From assembly GCF_000759435.1 (NCBI RefSeq), contig NZ_JRJG01000028.1, positions 1 to 43,189 on the forward strand: DNA of 43,189 nt. Direction: 5' to 3'. The notes below the pieces were generated by a model. The model did not search any database. It was not told where the DNA came from and worked only from the letters and a program-made list of their open reading frames with translations. The stretch is from Hoeflea sp. BAL378. Its GTDB lineage: Bacteria; Pseudomonadota; Alphaproteobacteria; Rhizobiales; Rhizobiaceae. Of the stretch, positions 28,231-38,643 are shown piece after piece. The first letter of the stretch is position 1; every line of letters starts with the position of its first letter. Position numbers and translations under genes: made by a program.

Positions 28231-28875
28231 CTAGTTGCGCTTGGAAAGTTTGCTGAGCTGCAGGATCGCCGATCCATCCCGCGCCAGACTTTGATGTTCT
28301 ATCAGATCAAAGCACCAATGGTCACGCGCTGATCGCACTTCTCCCGGATAATCCAACCCTTTGTGGAACCACATCTCGAGCGCCGGATTTTCCGCCGCAA
28401 AGGGGGCGGCGTAGTCCAGGAGATCACTCAGCGAGGCCAGTGCCCGCGCCGAAATGGCGTCGATTCCGGTGAGCGCGCCGGGCATTGTCTCCATCCTGAG
28501 GGCGTGGACGCTGGCGCGCGCGCCGGTCTTGACGATCACCTGGCGCAGAAACGACGCCTTCTTGTTGTTGCTCTCGACCAGATGCACCCATCCCCCGCCC
28601 AGATCCTGGAGACAGATCGCTGTCACCAGCCCCGGAAAGCCGGCGCCGCTGCCCATGTCGATCCAGGTGAGCGGATCCGGCCGGAGGCGAAACAATTGCA
28701 GGCTATCCAGAACATGCCGGTCCCATAGCTCGGGAAGGGTCTTCGGCGAGATCAGATTGATCGACGGTTGCCATTTGCGGACAAGATCGGCATAGAGCCG
28801 CAACCTGTCCCATGTTTCACGTGAAACAAACCCGGACTCCGGGAAAAACCCGGCGGAAGGTGCTGGAGACGCCAT
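28231..28875 (-). CDS. rsmG: 16S rRNA m7G527 methyltransferase RsmG (GidB)
   Basis: A SAM-dependent methyltransferase modifying G527 of 16S rRNA; loss usually gives low-level streptomycin resistance. It has 214 residues. It carries the SAM loop DMGSGAGFPGL and the ESNNKKASFLR stretch, ISARALASL and WFHKGLDY. The segment FVSRETW near residue 16-22 is encoded by DNA that is itself a perfect parS site. The ATG is one base past the mnmG TGA (TGAAATG), indicating coupling. Confidence 0.96.
   Translation of the reverse strand: MASPAPSAGFFPESGFVSRETWDRLRLYADLVRKWQPSINLISPKTLPELWDRHVLDSLQLFRLRPDPLTWIDMGSGAGFPGLVTAICLQDLGGGWVHLVESNNKKASFLRQVIVKTGARASVHALRMETMPGALTGIDAISARALASLSDLLDYAAPFAAENPALEMWFHKGLDYPGEVRSARDHWCFDLIEHQSLARDGSAILQLSKLSKRN
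28813..28828. promoter_or_regulatory. parS site 1 (perfect), inside rsmG
   Basis: TGTTTCACGTGAAACA, a perfect 16-bp palindrome identical to the bacterial parS consensus. It lies within rsmG, where it encodes VSRET, and about 0.6 kb upstream of parA. Confidence 0.95.
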
Positions 28876-28876
28876 T

Positions 28877-30748
28877 TCAGCCCGCGGCCCCCGCCGCCCG
28901 CGTGTCGGTGGCCTTCCGCATATGCGCCAGAATCAGGGCGACGGCCGCCGGGGTCATGCCTTCGATCCGTTCGGCATGGCCGATGGAGGGTGGCCGGACC
29001 CGGTCGAGTTTCTGCTTAAGCTCCTGGGAGAGGCCGGGCAGGTTGTCGTAGCGGAAATCATCCGGGATCAGCCGGCTCTCTTCCCGGCGGCGCTGTTCGA
29101 TGTCCTGCATCTGCCTGTCCATATAGACGGCATAGACCGCGTCGACAGCCGCGGCGCCCAGCACCTTCTCCCCATGCACGGCTAGTTCTGGCCAGATCGC
29201 CAGCAGCGTCTCGAGGCTCACATCCGGATAGGACAACAACTGAAACGCCGAACGGCGAATGCCGTCCTTGTTGAGCGACAATCCATGCCGCTCAGCCTCG
29301 CTGGGCGACAGGCTCCGCGCCTTCAGGTCCTGCAAACATTTCGTCAGCGAATCGACATGAGCCAGAAACCTGGTCTGGCGCTCTTCCGCGACGCATCCCA
29401 ATTCGATCGCCTTCGGCGTCAACCGCAGTTCCGCATTGTCAGCCCGCAGCGACAGCCTGTACTCGGCCCTGGAGGTGAACATCCGGTAGGGTTCGCTCAC
29501 GCCTTTGCTGGTGAGGTCATCCACCATCACGCCGATATAGGAATCGGTGCGGCTGAACAGTTGCGGGGGCCTGCCCTGTATCTTCAGCGCCGCGTTCAGC
29601 CCCGCCACCAATCCCTGCGCCGCAGCCTCTTCATAGCCGGTGGTGCCGTTGATCTGGCCGGCGAGGAACAGCCCGGCGATCCGCCGTGATTCCAGGGTCT
29701 GCGCCAACTCGCGCGGGTCGACATGATCATACTCGATTGCATAGCCCGGCTGGATGATGCGCACATTTTCCAAACCGGGAATGGTGCGCAGAAATGCCTC
29801 CTGCACGTCCTCGGGCAGCGACGTCGAAATGCCGTTGGGATAGACCGTCGAATCGTCCAGCCCCTCCGGCTCCAGGAAGATCTGGTGGCCATCGCGTTCG
29901 CCGAAGCGGACGATCTTGTCCTCGATCGACGGGCAGTAGCGGGGCCCGACGCCTTCGATCTGCCCGGAATACATGGCCGAGCGATGGATATTGTCCTGAA
30001 TGATCTTGTGGGTTGCGGCGGTCGTCCGGGTAATACCGCAGCGGATCTGCGGCACTTCGATCCGGTCGGTCATGAAGGAAAACGGGATCGGCGCGGCATC
30101 GGCCTCCTGCCATTCCACCTGGCTCCAGTCGATCGTCGTGCCATCCAGCCGCGCCGGGGTCCCGGTCTTCAGCCGCCCGAGCGCGAAGCCGGCCCGTTCC
30201 AGGGTCGCCGACAGGCCGAGTGCGGGCGCTTCGTTCATCCGCCCGGCGGGGATCTTGCGGTCGCCGATATGGATCAGGCCGCGGAGAAAGGTCCCGGTGG
30301 TCAGCACCACGGCCTCAGTTTCGATGACGCGGCCGTCCTTCAATACCACGCCGGTGACAGACCCGTCGGCAGTGACCAGATCATCCGCCTCGGCTTCGAT
30401 AATGTCGAGGTTGGGCGTCTCTTGCAGCAGAGCCTGGATGGCAAGCCGGTAGAGTTTTCGGTCGGCCTGGGTGCGGGGTCCCCACACAGCAGGCCCCTTG
30501 CGGCGGTTGAGCATGCGAAACTGAATCCCGGAGCGATCGGCCGCCAGGCCCATCAATCCGCCCATGGCGTCGACCTCGCGCACGAGATGGCCCTTGCCAA
30601 GCCCGCCGATTGCCGGATTGCAGGACATCGTGCCGATACTGTCGAACCGGTGCGTGACCAGGGCAGTCCGGGCACCCATGCGGGCGGAAGCGGCTGCAGC
30701 TTCGCTGCCCGCATGTCCGCCACCGATCACAACAACATCATACTGCAT
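28877..30748 (-). CDS. mnmG: tRNA uridine-5-carboxymethylaminomethyl modification enzyme MnmG (GidA)
   Basis: The FAD enzyme that, with MnmE, installs cmnm5U at wobble position 34 of several tRNAs. It has 623 residues. The FAD-binding [10 protein letters not shown] begins at residue 9. [41 protein letters not shown]-like TGTPARLDG and YIGVMVDDL follow, all standard for the family. [19 protein letters not shown] marks the C-terminal insertion. It lies downstream of the mnmE/parS gap with CAGGAGATT (AGGAG) upstream of the ATG, and shares a complex with the product of the neighbouring mnmE. Confidence 0.98.
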   Translation of the reverse strand: MQYDVVVIGGGHAGSEAAAASARMGARTALVTHRFDSIGTMSCNPAIGGLGKGHLVREVDAMGGLMGLAADRSGIQFRMLNRRKGPAVWGPRTQADRKLYRLAIQALLQETPNLDIIEAEADDLVTADGSVTGVVLKDGRVIETEAVVLTTGTFLRGLIHIGDRKIPAGRMNEAPALGLSATLERAGFALGRLKTGTPARLDGTTIDWSQVEWQEADAAPIPFSFMTDRIEVPQIRCGITRTTAATHKIIQDNIHRSAMYSGQIEGVGPRYCPSIEDKIVRFGERDGHQIFLEPEGLDDSTVYPNGISTSLPEDVQEAFLRTIPGLENVRIIQPGYAIEYDHVDPRELAQTLESRRIAGLFLAGQINGTTGYEEAAAQGLVAGLNAALKIQGRPPQLFSRTDSYIGVMVDDLTSKGVSEPYRMFTSRAEYRLSLRADNAELRLTPKAIELGCVAEERQTRFLAHVDSLTKCLQDLKARSLSPSEAERHGLSLNKDGIRRSAFQLLSYPDVSLETLLAIWPELAVHGEKVLGAAAVDAVYAVYMDRQMQDIEQRRREESRLIPDDFRYDNLPGLSQELKQKLDRVRPPSIGHAERIEGMTPAAVALILAHMRKATDTRAAGAAG

Positions 30749-30800
30749 ATCAATCTCCTGGGACGTGTTTTGGGGCCGTCGTTCCGAGAGTCAAGTCAAA

Positions 30801-30816
30801 TGTTTCACGTGAAACA
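30801..30816. promoter_or_regulatory. parS site 2 (perfect), mnmG upstream region
   Basis: TGTTTCACGTGAAACA, identical to site 1, 53 bp before the mnmG ATG. A DnaA-box-like TGTGGATAC (30819-30827, GTATCCACA on the minus strand, 8 of 9 matches) begins two bases after it. Confidence 0.95.
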
Positions 30817-30858
30817 ACTGTGGATACGGTTTTTGGTGTCTGGCGCGGTCCATTGACA

Positions 30859-30874
30859 TGTTTCACGTGAATCA
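30859..30874. promoter_or_regulatory. parS site 3 (one substitution)
   Basis: TGTTTCACGTGAATCA differs from the perfect palindrome only at position 14 (A to T). It is 42 bp from site 2 in the mnmE-mnmG gap. Confidence 0.88.
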
Positions 30875-30939
30875 TCGGTTCGCTGCGTCAACTTTTCCAA
30901 CTCAATCAGTCGGCCAAATCGGCATAGAGGCGAATCACG

Positions 30940-30955
30940 TGTTTCACGTGAATCA
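30940..30955. promoter_or_regulatory. parS site 4 (one substitution), overlapping the mnmE stop codon
   Basis: TGTTTCACGTGAATCA, the same variant as site 3, 65 bp away from it. Its last three bases are the mnmE stop codon (TGA on the minus strand, 30953-30955). A further TCACGTG core directly abuts it on the left (30935-30941), making a compact tandem. Confidence 0.88.
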
Positions 30956-32272
30956 CTTGCCGACACAGAATTCCGAGAATATCACGCCGAGCAGATGCTC
31001 GACATCCACCGTTCCGGTGATCTTGCCAAGCGCGTGCGATGCCGCACGCAAACGCTCGGATCTGATCTCGAGCGGCGCGTCTGCTTCCGCCAGCGCCGCA
31101 TCTAATTCAGCGACGCACTCCTTTAGCAACTGGATGTGCCGCTCCCGCGTCGGCACTGCATCCTCCATGCCGGCGTCAAGGGCGTAAAGCCGCTCCGCGA
31201 TTGCGGCAATCAGGGTATCAACTCCGGCGCCGGACTTGCTGGAGACGGCAATGCCTGCAGCCGGGGTGCCGGAGGTCTCCTTCAGGTCTGCCTTGGTCCA
31301 CACCACCAACCTGTCACCGGACAGGCCCGGTATCTCGGCCGACGGCGGTTCAGAACCGGTCAGGCCGCGCAGTTCAAGAACCAGATTCGCGTCTCCGGCA
31401 GCCAGCAGGCTGCGGCGGATTCCCTCGAGCTCCACCGGATTATCGGAACCGCGGATGCCGGCCGTGTCCATCATCAGCACAAGGTGGCCGGCAATATCCA
31501 GCCGCACCTCGATCACGTCCCGGGTTGTGCCCGCCATGTCCGAAACGATCGCCACATCACGCTGCGCAAGGCAGTTGAGCAGCGACGACTTGCCCACATT
31601 GGGAGGACCTATGAGCGCGACCCGGAAGCCCGAGCGAATGATCTCGCCAGCACGGGCCCCGGCGAGATGCCGGCCGATCTCTTCGGCCAGAAGGCCGATA
31701 TCCGGCCAGATACTGTCGGCCACCGATCCCGGAATGTCGTCTTCGTCGGAGAAATCGATATCGGCCTCGATCAGCGCCCTGGCCCTGGTCAGGCGCGTGG
31801 CCCAGCCCTCATAGAGATCCTTGAGGCGACCACCGCTCTGGCTAAGTGCTTGACGACGCTGGGATTCTGTCTCTGCGCGGATCAGATCGGCCAGGCCTTC
31901 CACCGCAGTCAGATCCATCCGGCCGTTCTCGAAGGCGCGGCGGGTGAATTCACCGGCCTCGGCCGGCCTGAAGCCGTCCAATGCGGAAAGGGCGGCCAGA
32001 ACCGCTGAGACCGAAGCGCGGCTGCCATGGATCTGCAGCTCGGCCACATCCTCGCCGGTAAACGACCGCGGCGCCGGAAAGAACAGGGCCAGTCCCTGAT
32101 CGAGCAGCTCTCCGGCGGAGTTGCGGATAGCGCAGAACCGGGCCATGCGAGCCGGCGGAATCGATCCTGTTACCGTTTCGAGTCCGAATCGAGTTGCGGG
32201 ACCGGAGATGCGGATGACCGCAACCCCGGCCGGCGGCTGTCCGGTGGAAAGCGCATAGATCGTGTCACGCAT
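30953..32272 (-). CDS. mnmE: tRNA modification GTPase MnmE (TrmE)
   Basis: A potassium-dependent GTPase partner of MnmG; 439 residues. The N-terminal tetrahydrofolate-binding domain contains GVAVIRISGP and EFTRRAFENGRMDL. The G domain has G1 GPPNVGKSS, the G2-type TTRD (in GTTRDVI) and G3 DTAG. G4 reads TKAD instead of the usual NKAD. The C-terminus ends FCVGK, with the cysteine needed for modification. It lies 204 bp upstream of mnmG, with three parS sites in between. Confidence 0.97.
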   Translation of the reverse strand: MRDTIYALSTGQPPAGVAVIRISGPATRFGLETVTGSIPPARMARFCAIRNSAGELLDQGLALFFPAPRSFTGEDVAELQIHGSRASVSAVLAALSALDGFRPAEAGEFTRRAFENGRMDLTAVEGLADLIRAETESQRRQALSQSGGRLKDLYEGWATRLTRARALIEADIDFSDEDDIPGSVADSIWPDIGLLAEEIGRHLAGARAGEIIRSGFRVALIGPPNVGKSSLLNCLAQRDVAIVSDMAGTTRDVIEVRLDIAGHLVLMMDTAGIRGSDNPVELEGIRRSLLAAGDANLVLELRGLTGSEPPSAEIPGLSGDRLVVWTKADLKETSGTPAAGIAVSSKSGAGVDTLIAAIAERLYALDAGMEDAVPTRERHIQLLKECVAELDAALAEADAPLEIRSERLRAASHALGKITGTVDVEHLLGVIFSEFCVGK

Positions 32273-32314
32273 GAACGTTCCGGTTTCGAATCGAGTCGGT
32301 CGTCCTGCAGACCG

Positions 32315-33580
<1,266 letters not shown>

Positions 33581-33691
33581 GGAAAATCCAAATATTGATG
33601 ATATCGACGTGGGGAAAAGCGGGCATTACGTTCCGGCTCGGGAAAGCCGGCCAGAAGAATACTGGCGCCCGCCATAAAGGACGTGGACGAT

Positions 33692-33720
33692 AGATAGCGA
33701 TTCACGTGAAACGCCGCAAG
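33692..33720 (-). promoter_or_regulatory. Putative rho promoter with a parS-like site in its spacer
   Basis: On the minus strand, CTTGCG (33715-33720), a 17-bp spacer and CTATCT (33692-33697) closely match the rhizobial housekeeping pattern CTTGAC-N17-CTATAT. The spacer is almost entirely occupied by parS site 5. Confidence 0.6.
33698..33713. promoter_or_regulatory. parS site 5 (variant) upstream of rho
   Basis: The core GATTCACGTGAAAC (33699-33712) has one mismatch to the 14-bp parS core and is the exact reverse complement of the core of sites 3 and 4. The two flanking bases differ from consensus. It is 1.7 kb from the perfect DnaA box in oriC. Confidence 0.75.
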
Positions 33721-33777
33721 CCCCGTGATGCGGCAAATTGCAGCGTCCGCAGCCCCTTCGGGCGAATCCCGGCCGGC

Positions 33778-34320
33778 TTAGCTGAAGGGTTTGATGATCA
33801 CCATGATGATCACGACGATCATCAACACCGTCGGCACTTCGTTGGCCATCCGCCATTGCCGCGCCGTCATTGTGTTCTCGCCCGCCGCGAACCGCCGCGC
33901 CGACCGGCTCAGGAAGACGTGAAACACCGTCAGTCCGATGACGCCGGCGATCTTGATCCACAGCCATGTGCCCTGGAAGCCGAAGCCGCTCCAGGCCAGC
34001 CAGAGACCGACCGCCCAGGACACCATCATCGCCGGCGCCATGATCACCTTGACGAGCCGCTGCTCCATCACCACGAAGGTTGCCGCGGGCTCGCCGCCCG
34101 CCTCCGCGTCGGCATGGTAGACGAACAGCCGCGGCAGGTAGAACAGCCCCACCATCCACGAAATCACCGCCACCACGTGCAGCACCTTGAGCCACTCGTA
34201 GAGCCAGGCCGGATCGAACCACCAGGCAAGCAGCGCCAGCGCCACCACCACGGCAATCGAGAGATAGGCCTTGGCGCGGGCCTTGCCGCCCTCGCGCGCG
34301 CTGGTCGCCTTCTCCGCCAT
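33778..34320 (-). CDS. hemJ: Protoporphyrinogen IX oxidase HemJ
   Basis: An integral membrane haem-synthesis enzyme converting protoporphyrinogen IX to protoporphyrin IX; 180 residues with about four membrane helices. LKVLHVVAVISWMVGLFYLPRLFVYH carries the conserved histidine and ends in the key YLPRLFVYH stretch. HVFLSRSARRF and NEVPTVLMIVVIIMVI complete the UPF0093 pattern. The ATG shares one base with the hemE TGA, so the two are coupled. An upstream reading extends into hemE but is not family-like. Confidence 0.94.
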   Translation of the reverse strand: MAEKATSAREGGKARAKAYLSIAVVVALALLAWWFDPAWLYEWLKVLHVVAVISWMVGLFYLPRLFVYHADAEAGGEPAATFVVMEQRLVKVIMAPAMMVSWAVGLWLAWSGFGFQGTWLWIKIAGVIGLTVFHVFLSRSARRFAAGENTMTARQWRMANEVPTVLMIVVIIMVIIKPFS

Positions 34321-35360
34321 CACGATCTCGTGGCGCTCCGGATGCGCTGCATCAGCCGGGTCACGTTCTCGGGATCGGCCTGCGGCGTGATGCCGTGCCC
34401 GAGGTTGAAGATCAGCGGGCCGTTGCCGAGCGTCTCGAGAACCTCGTCGACCCCCTCGTCGAGCGCCGCACCGCCGGCGACCATACGCAGCGGGTCGAGA
34501 TTGCCCTGCACCGCGCCGCCCGCCTGGATCTGCCGGCCGAGCTTGGCGGGAACGGTCCAATCGAGCCCGACGCAATCGACGCCGGTCGCGGCACGGTAGT
34601 TTTCCAGAAGCGCGCCGGCGCCCTTGGCGAATCCGATCACCGGGACGCCGGGCCGCGCTTCACGGATGCGGTCGACCATGCGCTTCACCGGCGCGATCGA
34701 GAACCGGGCGAAATCCCGCTCGCTCAACACCCCAGCCCAGGAATCGAAGATCTGCACCGCATCGGCGCCGGCATCGATCTGGGCGATCAGGTAATCGGCG
34801 GAAATCTCCGCCAGCAGGTCGAGCAGCGTCCTGAACGCCTCCGGGTGCTGCATGGCGAACAGGCGCGCCGGCGCCTGGTCCGGTGTCCCGTGTCCGGCGA
34901 TCATGTAGGTGGCAACCGTCCATGGCGCGCCGCAGAACCCAAGCAGGGTGGTCTCTTGGGGCAATTCCGCCCGGAGCCGCCGCACCGTCTCGTAGACCGG
35001 CGCCAGATGCGCATGCATCCGGGACGCATCGAGCGACGCGATGGCTTCGGCGGAGATCGGATCCATCAGCGGGCCGGTGCCCTCGACAAAGCGCACATTG
35101 CGGTCGAGCGCATCGGGTATCACAAGAATATCGGAAAACAGGATCGCCGCATCGAAGCCAAACCGGCGGATCGGCTGCAGCGTGACTTCGACGGCGAGAT
35201 CGGGCGTGTAGCACAGGTCGAGAAAGCCGTCCGCCTTCGCCCGCGTCGCCCGGTACTCAGGCAGATACCGGCCAGCCTGCCGCATCAGCCAGACCGGTGG
35301 CGGGAACACCGTCTCCCCAGCCAGTACCTTCATCACCTTGCGATCCCCGGTTTTCGTCAT
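34320..35360 (-). CDS. hemE: Uroporphyrinogen decarboxylase
   Basis: It converts uroporphyrinogen III to coproporphyrinogen III in haem synthesis; 346 residues. Signatures are [18 protein letters not shown] (N-terminal active-site loop), [25 protein letters not shown] and [15 protein letters not shown]. The ATG at 35360 has AGGA 7 bases upstream; a GTG two codons earlier is an alternative. The gene reads away from oriC, and hemE next to the origin is a classic alphaproteobacterial arrangement. Confidence 0.97.
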   Translation of the reverse strand: MTKTGDRKVMKVLAGETVFPPPVWLMRQAGRYLPEYRATRAKADGFLDLCYTPDLAVEVTLQPIRRFGFDAAILFSDILVIPDALDRNVRFVEGTGPLMDPISAEAIASLDASRMHAHLAPVYETVRRLRAELPQETTLLGFCGAPWTVATYMIAGHGTPDQAPARLFAMQHPEAFRTLLDLLAEISADYLIAQIDAGADAVQIFDSWAGVLSERDFARFSIAPVKRMVDRIREARPGVPVIGFAKGAGALLENYRAATGVDCVGLDWTVPAKLGRQIQAGGAVQGNLDPLRMVAGGAALDEGVDEVLETLGNGPLIFNLGHGITPQADPENVTRLMQRIRSATRS

Positions 35361-35736
35361 CACCACTTCCTTAAAACAAATCCTTGTTTGAAAAGGATTC
35401 TGATTCTTAGACTCTGTGGTTTACGGGGATTGCGCCTTATCCACAGCCCGTCCACAGCTTGTGCATATAAACCGTGTCAAACCGGAAGGACAATCCGAAT
35501 TGACATGCGGAGCGTCCGCTTTCCGAAAAACCTTTGAATTCAGGCGATTCCGTCCGTCCCCCCGGAATGAACGGATGGGCGGCCCCCCAATTATCCCCGG
35601 ACCGAGCCATAGCCGCGAAAAAACTGCGAACAGGATGGCCATTGTGGAGAACCGGCCGGGTTATCCCTTGCATTCCTGCCCGGTCGCCTCTTAGCTCGTC
35701 CCTGTCCCGGTCTATCAACACCCCACGGAGAATCTT
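35361..35736. other. Putative chromosomal replication origin (oriC)
   Basis: A 376-bp non-coding gap between the outward-reading hemE and PSRP genes. It holds one perfect DnaA box TTATCCACA (35437-35445, plus strand), an 8-of-9 box (TGTGGAGAA, minus TTCTCCACA, 35643-35651) and weaker ones at 35415-35423, 35448-35456 and 35591-35599. An A/T-rich stretch at 35370-35413, containing the inverted repeat AATCCTT/AAGGATT (35379-35385/35393-35399), is a candidate unwinding element. Two divergent TTGACA hexamers (minus 35475-35480, plus 35500-35505) may serve the flanking genes. Position, boxes and parS proximity agree with the Caulobacter hemE-linked origin. Confidence 0.8.
35396..35414. promoter_or_regulatory. 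Cluster of three GANTC (CcrM methylation) sites in oriC
   Basis: GATTC at 35396-35400, GATTC at 35402-35406 and GACTC at 35410-35414, with a fourth GATTC at 35546-35550. GANTC is the target of the cell-cycle methyltransferase CcrM in Alphaproteobacteria. Three in 19 bp is far above chance. Confidence 0.75.
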
Positions 35737-36558
35737 GTGGAGCAGACAAAAAACTATTTCCACCTGCACCTGATCTCCGATTCGACCGGCGAGACGCTGA
35801 TGGCGGCGGGCCGCGCCGCCGCCGCGCAGTTCCAGGGCGCGCAGGCGCTCGAACATGTCTATCCGCTGATCCGCACCCGCAAGCAGCTCTTTGCCGTTCT
35901 CGACGCCATCGACGGCGCGCCGGGGATTGTGCTCTACACCATCGTCGACGCCGAACTCTCCTCCATCATCGAACTCAAGTGCCGTGACATGGGCCTGCCC
36001 AGCGTGTCGGTGCTCGAGCCGGTGATCAATGTGTTCCAGTCCTATCTGGGGGCGCCCTCCCGCCGCCGGGTCGGCGCACAGCACGCCATGGGCGAGGAGT
36101 ATTTCCGCCGCATCGACGCCCTGAATTTTACGCTCGACCATGATGACGGCCAGTTGCCGGCGGATTTCGACGAAGCCGACCTGATCATCCTCGGCATCAG
36201 CCGCACCTCGAAAACCCCGACCAGCATCTACCTCGCCAATCGCGGCATCAAGACCGCCAACATCCCGATCGTCTACGGCGTGCCGCTGCCGGAAGCGCTG
36301 ATCAGGGCCAAGAAGCCGCTGGTGGTCGGTCTCGTCGCCTCTGTCGAGCGTATTTCCCAAGTCCGGCAGAACCGGCTTCTGGGCGCCACCGCCGGCTACC
36401 AGAGCAATCACTACACCGACCGGTCGCTGATCAACGAGGAGCTGAAATATGCCCGGTCGCTGTGCGAGCGCCACAATTGGCCGATCATCGACGTGACCCG
36501 CCGTTCGATCGAGGAGACCGCCGCCGCCATCCTTGCCTTGCGGCCCAAGTGGCGTTAA
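35737..36558 (+). CDS. Pyruvate,water/phosphate dikinase regulatory protein (PSRP, DUF299)
   Basis: A bifunctional ADP-dependent kinase and Pi-dependent pyrophosphorylase that switches PEP synthase or PPDK off and on by Thr phosphorylation; 273 residues. The P-loop is [11 protein letters not shown]; the N-terminal [11 protein letters not shown] and the C-terminal [15 protein letters not shown] with [11 protein letters not shown] are family signatures. Whether PpsA or PpdK is the partner cannot be told here. The start is GTG with GGAG 8 bases upstream, and the GTG itself lies within a weak DnaA-box-like sequence. It is the first gene on the plus-strand side of oriC. Confidence 0.95.
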   Translation: MEQTKNYFHLHLISDSTGETLMAAGRAAAAQFQGAQALEHVYPLIRTRKQLFAVLDAIDGAPGIVLYTIVDAELSSIIELKCRDMGLPSVSVLEPVINVFQSYLGAPSRRRVGAQHAMGEEYFRRIDALNFTLDHDDGQLPADFDEADLIILGISRTSKTPTSIYLANRGIKTANIPIVYGVPLPEALIRAKKPLVVGLVASVERISQVRQNRLLGATAGYQSNHYTDRSLINEELKYARSLCERHNWPIIDVTRRSIEETAAAILALRPKWR

Positions 36559-36602
36559 CCCCGTCCCATCCGATCCGGCAGGACACTATTCAGGAGAATT
36601 CC

Positions 36603-37196
36603 ATGGCGTCGCGCCTCGTACTCGCATCGGCGAGCCCCTTCAGAAAAGCGCTGCTGTCCAATGCAGGCCTGTCCTTCGACGTCGAGCCGGCCAATATCGA
36701 CGAGCGCGCGGTCGAGCAGACGCTGGACGGGATGGATGCCGAGGACATCGCCCTGATCCTGGCCGAGGCCAAGGCCCAGAACGTCTCCGCCCGTACGCCC
36801 GGCGCCCTGGTCATCGGATCGGACCAGACCCTGTCGCTGGACGGCGAGGTCCTGCACAAGCCCGCCGACATGGAAGAGGCGCGCAGGAGGCTGCTCGCGC
36901 TGTCCGGCCGCACCCACGCGCTCAACAGCGCCGTGGTGCTGGCGCGGGACGGCGAAACCCTCTGGCGGCATGTCTCGATCGCGCGCCTGACCATGCGAGA
37001 CCTCGATCCCGGCTTCATCGGCCGGCATTTGTCCAATGTCGGCGATGCGGCGCTGTCCTCCGTCGGCGCCTATCAGCTCGAAGGCGAGGGCATCCAGCTC
37101 TTCGACCGCGTCGAGGGCGATTATTTCACCATCGTCGGGCTGCCGCTGCTGCCGCTGCTGGCCGAGCTGCGCGCGCTGGGGGCGATCGATGGCTAG
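36603..37196 (+). CDS. maf: Maf-family nucleotide pyrophosphatase
   Basis: A house-cleaning nucleoside triphosphate pyrophosphatase linked to septum inhibition; 197 residues. It starts with [14 protein letters not shown] (substrate loop S-A-S-P-x-R), then [17 protein letters not shown] and [13 protein letters not shown], with [13 protein letters not shown] near the end. The ATG at 36603 has AGGAG 7 bases upstream. The last 8 bases overlap the aroE start, so maf-aroE-coaE-dnaQ form a tight operon. Confidence 0.95.
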   Translation: MASRLVLASASPFRKALLSNAGLSFDVEPANIDERAVEQTLDGMDAEDIALILAEAKAQNVSARTPGALVIGSDQTLSLDGEVLHKPADMEEARRRLLALSGRTHALNSAVVLARDGETLWRHVSIARLTMRDLDPGFIGRHLSNVGDAALSSVGAYQLEGEGIQLFDRVEGDYFTIVGLPLLPLLAELRALGAIDG

Positions 37197-38046
37197 TCCG
37201 GCGAACACCCCGCGCCGGGCCTTCGTCATCGGCGATCCGATCAGGCATTCGCGGTCCCCGCTGATCCACCGCCACTGGCTCGACCGCGCGGGTCTCGCCG
37301 GCGGCTACGATCCGGTCGCGGTCAGCGCCGCGGACCTGCCCGCCTTCGTGGCGTCGCTCAAGGACGGATCCTCAGGCTTCTGCGGCGGCAACGTCACCAT
37401 TCCGCACAAGGAGGCGATTCTCGGCCTGGCCGACGAGGCCGACGCCACGGCGCGCGCCATCGGCGCCGCCAACACGCTGTGGCTCGAGAATGGACGGCTG
37501 ATGGCGACGAACACCGATTCCCACGGCTTCTCCGCCAATCTCGATGATGTCGCCCCGGGCTGGGACCGGGGAAAGCGCGCGCTGGTGCTGGGCGCCGGCG
37601 GCGCCAGCCGCGCCATCATCCATGCGCTGCTGGCCCGCGGTTTCGGTGCGATTGCCATTGTCAACCGCACCGAAGACCGGGCCCGGGCGCTGGCCGAGCG
37701 GTTCGGCCCGCGGGTGACGGCGCATGGCATGGACGGTCTCCAGGCTCTCGTCGCAGGCGCCGATCTGTTCGTCAACACCACCTCGCTCGGAATGGGCGGC
37801 TCGGACGTGCCGCGCATAGATTTCACCGCCATGGCCGACAAGGCGCTGGTCACCGACATCGTCTATGTCCCGCTCGAAACACCGCTGCTGGCGATGGCGA
37901 AACGCCAGGGCATGCGGACGGCCGATGGTCTGGGGATGTTGCTGCACCAGGCGGTTCCGGGCTTCGAGAAATGGTTCGGAGTGAGGCCGCAGGTGACCCC
38001 GGAGCTGCGGCGACTGCTGATCGCCGACATGGAGGCCCACGCATGA
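37189..38046 (+). CDS. aroE: Shikimate dehydrogenase
   Basis: It reduces 3-dehydroshikimate to shikimate with NADPH in aromatic amino acid synthesis; 285 residues. It shows the substrate-binding [14 protein letters not shown], the catalytic lysine in NVTIPHKE, the partner Asp in TNTDSHGF, the nucleotide loop GAGGASRA and the NRTEDRA NADP motif. [18 protein letters not shown] ends the protein. The start overlaps maf by 8 bases and the stop forms ATGA with coaE. Confidence 0.96.
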   Translation: MASPANTPRRAFVIGDPIRHSRSPLIHRHWLDRAGLAGGYDPVAVSAADLPAFVASLKDGSSGFCGGNVTIPHKEAILGLADEADATARAIGAANTLWLENGRLMATNTDSHGFSANLDDVAPGWDRGKRALVLGAGGASRAIIHALLARGFGAIAIVNRTEDRARALAERFGPRVTAHGMDGLQALVAGADLFVNTTSLGMGGSDVPRIDFTAMADKALVTDIVYVPLETPLLAMAKRQGMRTADGLGMLLHQAVPGFEKWFGVRPQVTPELRRLLIADMEAHA

Positions 38047-38639
38047 TCATCATCGGCCTGACCGGCTCGATCGGCATGGGAAAAACCACCACGTCCGGCA
38101 TGTTCCAGGCCCTGGGAATCCCCGTCAACAGCGCCGACGATGTCGTCCATGAGCTCTATCGCGGCGAGGCGGCGCCGCTCATCGAGGCGGCGTTTCCGGG
38201 AACCGCGCCCGGGGGCGTGGTCGACCGCGCACGCCTGGCCGAGCATTTGATCGCCGTGCCCGGGGATTTTGCCCGGCTCGAGGCGATCATTCATCCGCTG
38301 GTGCGCGCCCGCGAGCAGGAATTCCTGGCCCAGGCGCGATCCCGCGGCGAACCGGTGGTGGTGCTCGACATTCCGCTGCTGTTCGAAACCGGGGCGGCGG
38401 ACCGGGTCGATGTCGTGGTCGTCGTCAGTTGCGCGCCGGAGATCCAGCGCGAGCGGGTGCTGGCGCGCCCCGGAATGACGGCCGAGAAATTTGCTGCTAT
38501 CCTGGCGCGGCAGACGCCTGATTCCGAAAAGCGCGCCCGCGCTGATTATGTCATCGACACCGGCAAGGGGCTGGATGCCGCCAGGCAGCAGGTCAGCGAC
38601 ATTGTCGCCGGCCTTGCAAACCGGCAGAAGCGGAGCTGA
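38043..38639 (+). CDS. coaE: Dephospho-CoA kinase
   Basis: It catalyses the final step of CoA synthesis, phosphorylating dephospho-CoA; 198 residues. The P-loop GSIGMGKTT lies at residues 8-16, followed by [11 protein letters not shown] and the lid-region [27 protein letters not shown] and [12 protein letters not shown] complete the family pattern. The P-loop Met at GMGK is typical of rhizobial CoaE. ATGA overlap with aroE shows coupling; dnaQ follows after 4 bases. Confidence 0.95.
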   Translation: MIIIGLTGSIGMGKTTTSGMFQALGIPVNSADDVVHELYRGEAAPLIEAAFPGTAPGGVVDRARLAEHLIAVPGDFARLEAIIHPLVRAREQEFLAQARSRGEPVVVLDIPLLFETGAADRVDVVVVVSCAPEIQRERVLARPGMTAEKFAAILARQTPDSEKRARADYVIDTGKGLDAARQQVSDIVAGLANRQKRS

Positions 38640-38643
38640 CCAG

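Noticed and set aside
30935-30941. A sixth parS site directly left of site 4
   Set aside because: The TCACGTG core is present, but the full 14-bp alignment has about five mismatches, so it was noted only as an abutting core.
34321-34575. N-terminal extension of HemJ into hemE
   Set aside because: Low-complexity Arg/Gly/Ala sequence without a membrane helix; the coupled ATG at 34320 gives the family length.
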